From contig CAZSIT010000001.1 of the NCBI GenBank assembly GCA_964607165.1, positions 1 through 64,000 on the forward strand: 64,000 nucleotides of DNA. Direction: 5' to 3'. The notes under the pieces are model-generated. The model was given only the letters and a program-made list of their open reading frames with translations, searched no databases and was not told the DNA's origin. The position numbers were made by a program, and so were the translations under genes. Source of the DNA: DSPP01 sp964607165 (GTDB lineage: Bacteria; Zixibacteria; MSB-5A5; DSPP01). This document shows, piece by piece, positions 35,293 through 44,042 of this stretch (the first letter of the stretch is position 1; every line of letters starts with the position of its first letter).

Positions 35293-38200
35293 ATGAATTT
35301 TTATTTGCGTTTTTTGCTTTCTGCGGCAGGAATTTTCCTTCTCCTTCCGCTGCTGGTTTATGGTGAGCCGACATCGAATGGGAATTCCCTCCGCCTTCGC
35401 CAGATGCTTTCTATCGAAGAATCGGACATTTCCAACCCTCTACCCAGAACTTTCCTTCTTCTCAAATCTCAATCCGTCAGCCCGTACATTCTAATGCACA
35501 CCGGCTGTCGGGAAGCTGACCACAATGGTTCCTGGAAACGCCACGCCGTAAAAGATGCCTTTGGAAACCTCCACGTTCTCTATCCCGTTTTCGACAACGA
35601 CCCTACAACTAACAACCGAAATCAGTATAACTGTCTGGCGGCCGGGGTGGCCCAAATGAGCTACAACGTGCCGGAGGGAACCAACAACGAACCGCACGCC
35701 AATCCTGCTCAAGCCGACCAAAACGGCGGCCTTGATGTTACGCCGTCGGGTCACTCCGTCTGGGTGGGCCGCGGCATTGGCGGCAATACCGGCACGATTT
35801 ACAACGAGGATGCCTCCAGCTGTTTGGGTCTGATTACCACGGCGAACACGCCGGTGGTCCCCGCGCGGGGATTGGACCCGGACGTTCGGGTAGTATCCGC
35901 GGGAGCTTCCCCGGACAGCATCGTGGTTTTTATTTCCTACTTCAACGCCAACGCCACAATAGGCTCCACCCGTTCGTTGGACGGCGGCGTGACCTGGTCG
36001 GTCCCGATAGACTGTGCTTCTTCTTCGTTTTTGAACTTCGCCCCAGCGAACTCCGCCTCCAACCCCAAGGTCATACATGTGTTTTCGACGGGATTGCCCG
36101 ATAGCTCTGCATTTGATGACACAGAAGAAATTCTCTACGTCAAGTCCACCGACGCCGGAGCGACCTGGTCACCGAGCGTTTCGGTTTCCGGGCCGTATGA
36201 ACTGCCTGATTATATCCCACTATTTAGAGGTTCGCTAAGCTCCATTATGGTTGGCGATACAGCCCACGTTTTCTGGCTGGATAGAGCCTACGATTCGGAT
36301 GAACTGCCCGGCGGCCATCTTCATCATCTGGCCATAGCGCCGGACGGCTCTGTAATCGGCCCATCTAAGGTGGCGGATATAAACCTGTTTCTTCGGGAAG
36401 ACTATCTCCCTTATTTTGGCCTCCCCCAATTTGACTGGCAACATCCCACCTGTGCTTATAATAGTGAGACTCACTTAATGTATGTACTTTGGTCGGCTCC
36501 GCCGGATAATGGACTGGGAGGGTATGCAGATTCCGCCAACCCTTCTGTAACTTTTGGCAAAATTTTTGCCAACAACGACATTTTCTGTGCCGCTTCCCGC
36601 AATAACGGCCGCTCCTGGGACGCTATGCAAAACGTCACTCAAACCAACCATCCCGGCTGCGATGGAACCGCCACTCCCTGTGAGCATGAATTTTACATTT
36701 CCGCGGCGGAAGTGGCCGATTCGGTTATTTACGTTGTTACCCAGGTGCAAAAATTCCCCGGCATTTACGCACTTGGTGAACCCGGCCTGGATACCCGTCT
36801 TTCGGATGAATGGCGGCTGTACTTGGTCCCGGCACGCAATCCGGTAATTACCGCCCGTTGTAAGGCAACCGTAAATCCATCAACCAGCAGTTTGCATTTG
36901 ATTCCAGGCGGGCCTGCTGCCATCCATACTGTAACCATCGCCAACACCGGCCAGGCCGACCTTGTTTTAGACAGCGTGCGGATTACCGAAACCTTAAACG
37001 GTCAGCAGCTGGCCACCACCGACAACGCCAATTTGGGAACCATCATTCCTTCTGGCGATTCTTATGACTTTGCAGTAACTTTCGATCCTGCTGGGGTACT
37101 CAGTTCGCAATCCGGTCTTCGCTCTGGCCAGATTATCACCTACACCCACACCGATGACTCAGCGGTGGTTGGGTCGAACGTGGCCATCTCTCAGTTGGAC
37201 GCTTTTGTTTACGTGGTGCCAAGTTTTTGCACCAACTCCAGCGCTTCCCTTCATTCTGCCACCAATCAATCCGATGTTTTCTCCCAAGGGGCAATCGGTG
37301 GCCCTCTCCAAAAGGGATTGTTCTACCCTTCGGGTTATAATCTTATTTCCGGAGGTGGAGTAATCCTACTGAATCCAGCTTCCACTCGGCAGAAACTAAG
37401 CTACCAGTATGGCAACGATTCGCTTCTGCGCTGCCTCAGCCCCCCTGTTCTAGACTCGTTGCCTGATGGAAACGGCTATTATAATCTGTATGTCAAATCT
37501 CTTGCCTCTGGTCTTCTGGACAGCGGAATTATCTGGGAAAACATTTTTGAACAGTCCACCAACTCCAACTATTCCGATTTCTTGTCCCAGACGGTGGTGG
37601 CCACCAACCTTTCCGGAGTAGACATCCCGGACGTCATTCTGGGCGCAGCTTACGATATCAATGTTCCACACTATTTTTCTCGCCCGGAAAATCATTCCTT
37701 TGATACCAGTTTAGTGGCCAGCTCTGATGGAAAAACGTATCGAATGTTGGTCGTTCAGGGCATTGCCTTTTCGCCTCCTTGTATCCGCACCAATGAATTT
37801 TACGGGGCCGTTGCCGTTCCGGATGGCCCTACTTCTGCCTCACCTGTAGAAGCACGCGGTCTGGTTGCCTTCAAACAAAACCGTCCCTGTTCCACTTCCT
37901 GTTTCTACGATTCCCTCTTCTCCTATTATTTGGCTCAAACCGGTTACCATGTGACCGACAATTTGGCCGACAGCCTTTTGACGGGGGTAACTGATTCCTG
38001 TCCCGATGGCAAAGGCGCCGCTCACAACTTAGCTTACGTTTTAGCGGCCAAAAAGGTAACCCTTCCGCACAATACAATAATAAGCCCTTTAATTTCACGC
38101 TACGGACTGGAAAACTTGGCCGCCGGTCTGGATACCTTGACCCTCAAGGGCCCGGTGGAATCTTTTACCGTTTTGCACATTGCCAGCACCGGCCCGGATT

Positions 38201-38520
38201 GGTCCGCTTTTATAGCCAGAGCCGATTCTGCCATCTCCTGGTACAATCGATATGCCAGCCAGCAAGTGGGAGGAAACATCGGACTTTTTCATCGGGGGGA
38301 TTTGGATAACAACGGGCTGTTGACGGCGGCAGATATTGTGAGGGAATTAAACGCGGTTTTTCTAAGCCAACTGTATGTTGTTCCGGCCTGTGCCGCTGAC
38401 CTAAATTTTGACGGCCTTCTGACTGCGGCGGATGCCGTGAATGAACTAAATTACGTTTTTATCGGAACTTTACCAACCCCGGCCTATCCCCCGCTGCCGG
38501 AGCTTTTGACATGTTTTTAA
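35293..38520 (+). CDS. Secreted BNR/sialidase-fold protein with dockerin-like C-terminus (paralog 1)
   Basis: The 1075-residue protein has a signal peptide (LRFLLSAAGIFLLLPLLVYG). Residues ~55-520 contain Asp-box type propeller repeats (STRSLDGGVTWSVP, VKSTDAGATWSPS, AASRNNGRSWDAM). An Ig-like segment with DLVLDSVRITETLNGQ and a long beta-rich part follow, with a C-terminal pair of dockerin-like loops (RGDLDNNGLLTAADIVRELN, DLNFDGLLTAADAVNELN). The sialidase catalytic Arg triad cannot be shown. It closely resembles the next gene over its propeller part but carries ~450 extra residues. A GAGG ribosome binding site precedes the ATG. Confidence 0.8.
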   Translation: MNFYLRFLLSAAGIFLLLPLLVYGEPTSNGNSLRLRQMLSIEESDISNPLPRTFLLLKSQSVSPYILMHTGCREADHNGSWKRHAVKDAFGNLHVLYPVFDNDPTTNNRNQYNCLAAGVAQMSYNVPEGTNNEPHANPAQADQNGGLDVTPSGHSVWVGRGIGGNTGTIYNEDASSCLGLITTANTPVVPARGLDPDVRVVSAGASPDSIVVFISYFNANATIGSTRSLDGGVTWSVPIDCASSSFLNFAPANSASNPKVIHVFSTGLPDSSAFDDTEEILYVKSTDAGATWSPSVSVSGPYELPDYIPLFRGSLSSIMVGDTAHVFWLDRAYDSDELPGGHLHHLAIAPDGSVIGPSKVADINLFLREDYLPYFGLPQFDWQHPTCAYNSETHLMYVLWSAPPDNGLGGYADSANPSVTFGKIFANNDIFCAASRNNGRSWDAMQNVTQTNHPGCDGTATPCEHEFYISAAEVADSVIYVVTQVQKFPGIYALGEPGLDTRLSDEWRLYLVPARNPVITARCKATVNPSTSSLHLIPGGPAAIHTVTIANTGQADLVLDSVRITETLNGQQLATTDNANLGTIIPSGDSYDFAVTFDPAGVLSSQSGLRSGQIITYTHTDDSAVVGSNVAISQLDAFVYVVPSFCTNSSASLHSATNQSDVFSQGAIGGPLQKGLFYPSGYNLISGGGVILLNPASTRQKLSYQYGNDSLLRCLSPPVLDSLPDGNGYYNLYVKSLASGLLDSGIIWENIFEQSTNSNYSDFLSQTVVATNLSGVDIPDVILGAAYDINVPHYFSRPENHSFDTSLVASSDGKTYRMLVVQGIAFSPPCIRTNEFYGAVAVPDGPTSASPVEARGLVAFKQNRPCSTSCFYDSLFSYYLAQTGYHVTDNLADSLLTGVTDSCPDGKGAAHNLAYVLAAKKVTLPHNTIISPLISRYGLENLAAGLDTLTLKGPVESFTVLHIASTGPDWSAFIARADSAISWYNRYASQQVGGNIGLFHRGDLDNNGLLTAADIVRELNAVFLSQLYVVPACAADLNFDGLLTAADAVNELNYVFIGTLPTPAYPPLPELLTCF

Positions 38521-38597
38521 GAATGTTGACTTGCTTATTTTTGACGTATTACAAATTGGTAAACGGGTACCCCACGCCCCGTAGCCGAGGAGGTTTT

Positions 38598-40379
38598 ATG
38601 CGCTTGGTTAAAAAATCTTGGATTCTTGGCGTGGGTATACTATTGCTTCAAATTGGCATGGGCACAGAAGCCTCGTTGCCCAAAAAGAAAATGCCGGCAA
38701 CTTCGCCAACTAACAATCCGCTTACCTCAACTAATCCACTCCGTCCGCTTTTGAAACAAGTAGATACCGGGTCGGAACCGGAGGTTGCGGCTCCCGAAAG
38801 CCGGATTTTCGCCCCCACGATTTCCCAATCTGTCAGCCCTTATATTCTAATGCACACCGGCTGCCGCGAAGCGGATAACAACGGTTCCTGGAAACGCCAC
38901 GTCGTCAAGGATGCCTTTGGCAACCTGCACGTGCTGTATGCAGTTTATAATTTCGACGTTTTCAACCGCCACAAATACAACTGTCTTGCAGCGGGTGCTT
39001 CGGCGATGACCTTTCCTGAATGGGCCGAACCACAAGCTTCTCCGCCGCAGACCGATCAAAACGGCGGAATTGACGTTAGACCTTCGGGAAGAGTGGTTTG
39101 GGTTGGCCGGGGACTTTCCGGTACCACGGGTACTATAGTTTCATTTGATTCAAACTCTTGTTACGGTTGGATTACTACTGACACTGTAGCGAACGATCCC
39201 TCCCGTCCCTTAGACCCGGCTATTTACGTGGTTGACGAGACGACCTGGGTTGCTTTTATGGCCAACTACAATAATGACGACATCGTAAGTTCTCGAACCA
39301 CTGACGGCGGTGAAACCTGGACGCCACAGATTCCTGTGATTACGTCGTCATTTCTAAACTTTACCGTGACCGGTAAAGGAAATACGATTTATGTTTTTTC
39401 AGTCGCTATATTCGGCGATTGTTTCCTTGGCCCCTGCGATGAAGTCTTTTACACCAAGTCGACCGATGGGGGAGTTAGCTGGGACTATACAATTTTCCTG
39501 TCCGGGTCATTTGAGCTTCCAACTTACGTACCGCTTTTCAACGGCTCCCTTTCTGCCCTTATGATTGGCGACACAGCTCACGTCTTCTGGCTCGATAAGG
39601 AAATCGACAATAGTGCCCTCTTGCCTGGTGGTCACGTGCATCGTATGGCAGTTGAGCCGAATGGAGTTTTACAGGGCCCGCATAAGGTCGCGGATATCAA
39701 TATCTACTTTGACATAAACTATGACAACACCACCACCGGTTATGGCATAGGCCACGGCATCTGGCAACATCCTACGGCGGCGTACAATGAGAGCACTGGA
39801 ATTTTGTATTGTCTTTGGTCTTCTCCGCCGGAAGACCCAACCAACCCGGGTTTGCCGGCCGACACCTCCGCTTCCTCCGTCACCCCAAACGGACGGGTCT
39901 TCCCGAACGCCGACATCTGGCTGACTGCCTCTAGAACCAACGGACGCACTTGGGATGCGAAAACTAACGTAACCCAAACCAACCACCCCGGCTGCGATGG
40001 AACCATCACTCCCTGTGAGCATGAATTTTACATTTCCGCGGCGGAAGTGGCCGATTCGATCATCTATGTGGTTGCCCAAGTTAACAAATTTCCTGGCTTC
40101 CAAGTTCTGGGAGACCCTGGGCCAGACACTCGGCTTTCGGATGAATGGCGGCTGTATTTGGTTCCGGCCCGGAAACCGGTTGGCCGAAAAGGGGACATAA
40201 ATGACGACGGCATTTTCACCTCTGCCGATGTTGTAATGCTTTTGAATTGCATTTTCCTAAACCTCGGCCCTTGCGACCTTTCCTTCGCCGACGTGAACTG
40301 CGACAACCTCCTGACCTCTGCCGACGTGGTTGAAGAACTCAACAACGTCTTCTTAGGCATTCCCTTCTCCTGCCCATAA
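38598..40379 (+). CDS. Secreted BNR/sialidase-fold protein with dockerin-like C-terminus (paralog 2)
   Basis: About 593 residues from ATG 38598 (GAGGAGG site). The signal peptide is WILGVGILLLQIGMG. The propeller part repeats paralog 1 nearly word for word: SQSVSPYILMHTGCREAD, GSWKRH, KDAFGNLHVLY, TDGGVSWDYT, QTNHPGCDGT, PCEHEFYISAAEVADS, TRLSDEWRLYLVPAR. The C-terminus has the dockerin-like pair GDINDDGIFTSADVVMLLN and DVNCDNLLTSADVVEELN. The middle Ig-like and long beta region of paralog 1 is absent. It probably arose by tandem duplication with loss or gain of that block. Confidence 0.82.
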   Translation: MRLVKKSWILGVGILLLQIGMGTEASLPKKKMPATSPTNNPLTSTNPLRPLLKQVDTGSEPEVAAPESRIFAPTISQSVSPYILMHTGCREADNNGSWKRHVVKDAFGNLHVLYAVYNFDVFNRHKYNCLAAGASAMTFPEWAEPQASPPQTDQNGGIDVRPSGRVVWVGRGLSGTTGTIVSFDSNSCYGWITTDTVANDPSRPLDPAIYVVDETTWVAFMANYNNDDIVSSRTTDGGETWTPQIPVITSSFLNFTVTGKGNTIYVFSVAIFGDCFLGPCDEVFYTKSTDGGVSWDYTIFLSGSFELPTYVPLFNGSLSALMIGDTAHVFWLDKEIDNSALLPGGHVHRMAVEPNGVLQGPHKVADINIYFDINYDNTTTGYGIGHGIWQHPTAAYNESTGILYCLWSSPPEDPTNPGLPADTSASSVTPNGRVFPNADIWLTASRTNGRTWDAKTNVTQTNHPGCDGTITPCEHEFYISAAEVADSIIYVVAQVNKFPGFQVLGDPGPDTRLSDEWRLYLVPARKPVGRKGDINDDGIFTSADVVMLLNCIFLNLGPCDLSFADVNCDNLLTSADVVEELNNVFLGIPFSCP

Positions 40380-40513
40380 AAGCAATCGTTTTTCTACTAA
40401 CTCCCGTTCCCTAAATTTCTTGTCGGGGCGAACCTCGTGTTCGCTCGTTCTCTCTCTGCTCGGAGAGCAACTGTAGGGAAAAGTATCGTTGTTGCTTTTT
40501 GGCGCTTTAATAT

Positions 40514-41200
40514 TGCCGCCGGCGGCATATAGGGCAGAAATCAGAGATTGGAGATTAGAGATTAGCTAAAATCCAATCTCTTTTTCTGCATCAGAGAAAC
40601 CGTCGTTCCTCTTTATTTTCGGTATCGTTATACCTGTGTGGTTCGTTTGTTAGAACCGTTCATTTTATTCCGGGGTCTATGCCCCTTTCTATAATCCGGT
40701 TAGGTTTTTCACCCAAGCGGTGAGAGTGTAATTGACCCCTCCTTTAGTTCCCTGGCCCGCCACAGGCGGGCTCGGGCAGGCCTCCCCTATGAGGGGAGGA
40801 AAAGGTAAGAAGGAGCCTTTGGTTTTTTGCGGTCGCGCGACCTGTGACCCTCTATAAAATAGCGGGCTTTTTTGGCTCAAAAGTTCCGCTAATTTTGCCC
40901 GACCTTTTGGTCGGGAGGGCGAATGGCCATTCGCCCCTACGATTTTTCCGGCACTGAAGTGCCGGCTACCCGGGTGGGGCTGTTGTCGTCACCACGTCCC
41001 TGGCCGAGCACGAGCTCGGCTCGGGCAGGCCCTCTACTAATAGCAAGTTTTCGGTTTTGCCTCAATTTTTATGCGGATTTTGCAAGGAGAAAAAAGGTAT
41101 TGAATAACAATGAATTAGGAGACTGAAATTAGCTGCTTAAGAAAATTTTTGAAACACAAATTTTGAGGAAAAATTGTGAAGCGGCACATTGCTATGTGCC
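40514..41200. repeat. Palindrome-rich gene-free region
   Basis: The stretch 40380-41342 holds no convincing gene. It contains many short perfect or near-perfect palindromes: 40514-40527, 40755-40771, 40781-40799, 40831-40842, 40898-40915 (CCCGACC-TTTT-GGTCGGG), 40917-40936 (GGGCGAATGG/CCATTCGCCC), 40948-40965 (CCGGCACT-GA-AGTGCCGG), 41004-41019, 41183-41200 (GGCACAT-TGCT-ATGTGCC). The string CCCTGGCC...CTCGGGCAGGCC occurs twice (from ~40750 and ~40999) around different hairpins. These look like mixed REP-like dispersed elements; a transposon remnant or a non-coding RNA cannot be excluded. Confidence 0.7.
40544..40585 (+). terminator. Possible terminator after paralog 2
   Basis: GAGATTGGA (40544-40552) pairs with TCCAATCTC (40572-40580) across a 19-nt loop and is followed by TTTTTC. 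It is 165 bp after the stop codon and has a long loop, so it is only a candidate. Confidence 0.4.
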
Positions 41201-41260
41201 CTTACAGATTAGCGGGGATAAATTTTTAGAAATATTTTCTTGGCGGGGGGGGAGAATTTG

Positions 41261-41297
41261 TAAAACAAAAACCCGCCGCTCTTGCGAACGGCGGGGG
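41261..41297 (-). terminator. Rho-independent terminator of the small gene
   Basis: On the minus strand CCCGCCG-TTCGCAAGAG-CGGCGGG is a GC-rich stem followed by TTTTTGTTTT, 46 bp after the stop codon of the 46-residue reading frame. The plus strand has no T run after the same stem, so it points in the minus direction. Confidence 0.85.
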
Positions 41298-41342
41298 TAA
41301 AGAGGAAAGCTTCTATTGGGAAAAACCTCTCCAATTAGAACG

Positions 41343-41483
41343 TTAAAGGCGTTTTGTAGCCACCGGCAGTATTTCGCTATCGCTACCCAGTATCCCCTTG
41401 TTTTGCAAGAGTTTACCGGGGTCTCGGCGTACGCTCAACTTTCGGGAGCGGCCTTCATCAGTGAATAGTAAGAGGTTTTTCAC
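41343..41483 (-). CDS. Candidate small protein (46 residues)
   Basis: A GTG at 41483 is preceded by AGAGGAGAG and opens a 46-codon frame: MKNLLLFTDEGRSRKLSVRR, then a basic and polar part ending LPVATKRL. Promoter, ribosome binding site, frame and terminator stand in correct order on 250 bp, which is why I list it. The frame is open upstream to 41525 with an ATG, but that part overlaps the -10 box. The protein is basic, has no membrane segment and matches no family I know. It may be a small DNA/RNA-binding or regulatory peptide, or the transcript may act as an RNA. Confidence 0.55.
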   Translation of the reverse strand: MKNLLLFTDEGRSRKLSVRRDPGKLLQNKGILGSDSEILPVATKRL

Positions 41484-41503
41484 TCGTCTCTCCTCTCGCT
41501 TAT

Positions 41504-41509
41504 AGTATA
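41504..41509 (-). promoter_or_regulatory. -10 box for the candidate small gene
   Basis: TATACT on the minus strand (5 of 6 consensus bases) lies 20 bp before the GTG. A weak TTGCTT stands about 17 bp upstream. Spacing is reasonable but the -35 is poor. Confidence 0.45.
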
Positions 41510-41631
41510 AGGGGGTATTTGGCACAAAGCAAGCAAAATCGTTAGGTTGATAGGGTCTTCTGAGTCGTTTGACCGGGCTGAAGTAATCTCAATATTTACG
41601 GGTACATTGTGAGTCAACCGATTATGCCTTT

Positions 41632-41650
41632 CCCGACCCGGTTGGTCGGG
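41632..41650. promoter_or_regulatory. CCCGACC-N5-GGTCGGG palindrome upstream of Rrf2 gene 1
   Basis: A perfect 7-5-7 inverted repeat 37 bp upstream of the -35 box. A matching CCGACC-N5-GGTCGG palindrome stands at 51601-51617 upstream of the paralogous Rrf2 gene. It may be a regulator site; a similar palindrome also occurs in the repeat cluster at 40898, so it might be a repeat instead. Confidence 0.45.
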
Positions 41651-41686
41651 AATAGAATAAAATTTAATTTTTATCCTCAATAGTGC

Positions 41687-41715
41687 TTGACAAACTGCCG
41701 ATAGCTGAGTATATA
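41687..41715 (+). promoter_or_regulatory. Promoter of Rrf2 gene 1
   Basis: TTGACA (41687-41692), 17-bp spacer, TATATA (41710-41715). Near consensus and 50 bp before the ATG. Confidence 0.8.
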
Positions 41716-41726
41716 GTGGTGGATTG

Positions 41727-41747
41727 AGTGGAGCAAGTGGCTCTACT
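41727..41747 (+). promoter_or_regulatory. Inverted repeat in the 5' region of Rrf2 gene 1
   Basis: AGTGGAGC-AAGTG-GCTCTACT (7 of 8 pairs match) lies just downstream of the -10 box and before the GGAAGGAG site. It may be an autoregulatory operator or a leader hairpin. Confidence 0.45.
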
Positions 41748-41764
41748 GATAGAAAGGAAGGAGA

Positions 41765-42208
41765 ATGGCCCGTTTGTTGCCGTTGAGCAAAGGATGTCAG
41801 TACGCAATTCGAACGGCTGCCCTGTTGTCCTTAAGGCCGGTCGGCGCAGTTTTTGCCCGGCAAGAGGTTAGCAACCAGGCCAGGGTCCCTAGCGCCTTTC
41901 TTTCAAAAATCCTGCAGACCTTGACCCGGGCGGGCATCTTGCGTTCACACCGCGGCTCCCGGCGAGGATATTCACTTGCCCGCCCGGCCAAGCAGATTAG
42001 TCTTTTGGACATAGTTACCGCTTGCGACGGCCTGCTGGGCCACGAAGGCTGTCTTTTGGACGACTACAAACTTTGTCCTGGGAAGCGGGTTTGTGCCATT
42101 CATAATCAACGGATGAATATCCAAAAGCAGTTAACCGGAAACCTGGCTTCCGTGAGCATTGCGGAAGTGGCCAAAACTTTGCACAAACGCCACAAAAATC
42201 AGCTATGA
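41765..42208 (+). CDS. Rrf2-family transcriptional regulator with three conserved cysteines (gene 1)
   Basis: The 147-residue protein has an N-terminal winged helix (LLPLSKGCQYAIRTAALLSL, VPSAFLSKILQTLTRAGILRS, GSRRGYSLARPAKQISLLDIV) and the cluster region with Cys96, Cys104 and Cys110 (spacing x7, x5), as in IscR, NsrR and RirA, which hold Fe-S clusters and sense NO, iron or redox status. Which signal is sensed cannot be told. It stands alone 160 bp before the hypothetical-hemerythrin-SDR genes. It shares C11, C96, C104, C110 and most of its sequence with the regulator at 51.7 kb. Confidence 0.9.
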   Translation: MARLLPLSKGCQYAIRTAALLSLRPVGAVFARQEVSNQARVPSAFLSKILQTLTRAGILRSHRGSRRGYSLARPAKQISLLDIVTACDGLLGHEGCLLDDYKLCPGKRVCAIHNQRMNIQKQLTGNLASVSIAEVAKTLHKRHKNQL

Positions 42209-42368
42209 AAACAAAGGTTGAAAGGCATACAAAACATCCAAAAGGGGTTTCCTCCACCGGCCAGGGCCGCCCTACCCAACCAAATCCTACCAGAATTTGG
42301 GCAACCCTGGCCGGAACAAAAATAAAGATTCGGCACGCGAATCAAGAAAAGCGAGTCAAGGAGGTTGT

Positions 42369-42764
42369 ATGAAACTCAAAAACTTTAGACTCCACAACAA
42401 AGAGTTTTTCTATTTTATCCTCAAATGGCCGTATGTCCCTTTTTTCGAAATGGAATCGACCAGCCCGAAACATATCCATCGCTTTCCCGCCGACCACAGT
42501 CCAAACGCCTTTATACCGCCGGCGGAGCGGAGACGGAATTTTTTGAACCTGCTCAAAATTTCCAAGTTAAAAGAGCTTTTTATAAAAGAGAAAAAGTTAA
42601 CCTCACCACTGGGTTCTTCAACCCAGACCGGGGCCCAAACGACTGCTATACCTCCTACAGAAGTCTGCCGGGCCCTGGTCCGGGTGGAGGATTACGAACC
42701 TAAAACAAACCAAAACTTCTCTGCTTCGATTGGCTCGGAGCCTTTGAATGGAGGTAAAAAATGA
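42369..42764 (+). CDS. Hypothetical protein translationally coupled to hemerythrin gene
   Basis: About 131 residues from ATG 42369 (AAGGAGG site). No family recognised. The N-terminus is basic and aromatic (LHNKEFFYFILKWPYVPFFEME), the middle has KLKELFIKEKK and a Ser/Thr-rich linker, and the C-terminus NQNFSASIGSEP. Its stop overlaps the next start (ATGA), which supports it being real. It could be a small regulatory or partner protein of the hemerythrin. Confidence 0.55.
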   Translation: MKLKNFRLHNKEFFYFILKWPYVPFFEMESTSPKHIHRFPADHSPNAFIPPAERRRNFLNLLKISKLKELFIKEKKLTSPLGSSTQTGAQTTAIPPTEVCRALVRVEDYEPKTNQNFSASIGSEPLNGGKK

Positions 42765-43261
42765 AACCGACCCACGCTTTGCGGGAGCATCACGACCATC
42801 TGATGCTGGAAATCCAGAAGTTTGAAGAGGCCATAGAATTACTGTCCGAACTGGCACCGGGTGAAGTCAAACCGATGGCCCAGGAGCAGGTGGCCTTCCT
42901 TGTGGCTGAGATAAAACCTCACGCCGTGGCAGAGGAAAAATACCTTTATACGGAAGTTGACTACCTGACCAATCCAGCCGGGATGAAGGTTACCGCCACG
43001 ATGAAAATTGACCACGAATATATCGATGCCTACATTGAACGGCTGGCCGATTTGGCTTCGAAAATAAATCCGAAAACCGTGCCGGAATTCCAGCGGGTCG
43101 CTTGGGAGCTGGCGGCCATACTAAAGCTTCATTTCGACAAGGAGGAACGGGTTTACCTGCCGCTTTTGGACAATATATATACCGAAGAAGAAGTTCAGTA
43201 CCGCATCGTGGAAAAGATGGAGCGGTATGAACAAGAGAATGTCAGGGTTGCCAGCCAATAA
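42761..43261 (+). CDS. Hemerythrin-domain protein
   Basis: The 166-residue four-helix protein has the iron-ligand pattern of the hemerythrin/HHE family: LREHHDHLMLE, IKPHAVAEEKYLY, IDHEYIDAY, and LHFDKEERVYLPLLD. Such proteins bind a di-iron centre and respond to O2 or NO or act in iron-sulfur repair. Neighbouring Rrf2 and cytochrome genes suggest a role in O2/NO defence around the respiratory chain; this is inference. Confidence 0.85.
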   Translation: MKPTHALREHHDHLMLEIQKFEEAIELLSELAPGEVKPMAQEQVAFLVAEIKPHAVAEEKYLYTEVDYLTNPAGMKVTATMKIDHEYIDAYIERLADLASKINPKTVPEFQRVAWELAAILKLHFDKEERVYLPLLDNIYTEEEVQYRIVEKMERYEQENVRVASQ

Positions 43262-43274
43262 GGGTAGAAGCGGA

Positions 43275-44042
43275 ATGAATCGAGTTGCCAATAATGTAGC
43301 TGTCGTCACCGGCGGCTCTTTGGGTATTGGCCGTGCCGCCTGCTTACTTTTGGCCAAAGAAGGGGCGAAAGTTGCCATTACGGACGTTCTGGACAAAGAA
43401 GGCCGCCAGGTGGAAAAAGAGATTAAAGATGGAGGTGGGGCGTGTCAATTCTGGCATTTGGAAGTTTCCAACGAGGAGGAAGTAAAAAAAGTCTTCGTTT
43501 CAATTTACAATACCTTTAAGCGAATCGACATACTCGTTAACAACGCCGGTATCGCTGGAACCAGTAAGCCGACCCACGAGATAACTGAAGAACAATGGGA
43601 CCGGGTACAGTCGGTCAACGTGAAGGGCACTTTTTTTTGCACCAAGCACGCGGTTCCATATATGAAAAAGGCTGGCGGCGGCAGCATCATCAATCTTTCC
43701 TCAATTTACGGCATCATCAGCGCGCCGGACGTCCCCCCATATCATGCTTCCAAAGGAGCGGTGCGCTCAATGACCAAAACGGACGCTTTGTACTACGCCA
43801 AAGACAAAATCCGTGTCAACTCGATTCACCCGGGTTTCATCTGGACACCGATGGTGGAAAATTATTTGAAATCTGTAGATAACGTTGAAGAAGGCCGAAA
43901 AATGATTGACAGCTTGCATCCGCTCGGTCATATTGGCGAACCCGATGACATAGCCTACGAAATTTTATATCTGGCGTCGGACGAGTCAAAGTTTGTCACC
44001 GGCAGCGAATTGGTAATAGATGGAGGTTACACAGCAAGATAG
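43275..44042 (+). CDS. Short-chain dehydrogenase/reductase
   Basis: About 255 residues from ATG 43275, the first start that fits the Rossmann opening VAVVTGGSLGIGRA; the frame is open 48 bp upstream into the hemerythrin gene. Catalytic residues are present: NNAGIAG, SSIYGII, YHASKGA (Y and K), and the family end LASDESKFVTGSELVIDGGY. The fold is like 3-oxoacyl-ACP or glucose dehydrogenases; the substrate is unknown. Coupling with a hemerythrin is unusual. Confidence 0.9.
   Translation: MNRVANNVAVVTGGSLGIGRAACLLLAKEGAKVAITDVLDKEGRQVEKEIKDGGGACQFWHLEVSNEEEVKKVFVSIYNTFKRIDILVNNAGIAGTSKPTHEITEEQWDRVQSVNVKGTFFCTKHAVPYMKKAGGGSIINLSSIYGIISAPDVPPYHASKGAVRSMTKTDALYYAKDKIRVNSIHPGFIWTPMVENYLKSVDNVEEGRKMIDSLHPLGHIGEPDDIAYEILYLASDESKFVTGSELVIDGGYTAR

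Noticed and set aside
26723..40379. Cellulosome from the dockerin-like ends
   Set aside because: No cohesin, glycosidase or carbohydrate-binding domain is seen in the window.
40923..41126. Open frame of 67 codons in the palindrome region
   Set aside because: Runs through repeats and hairpins and has no start signal.
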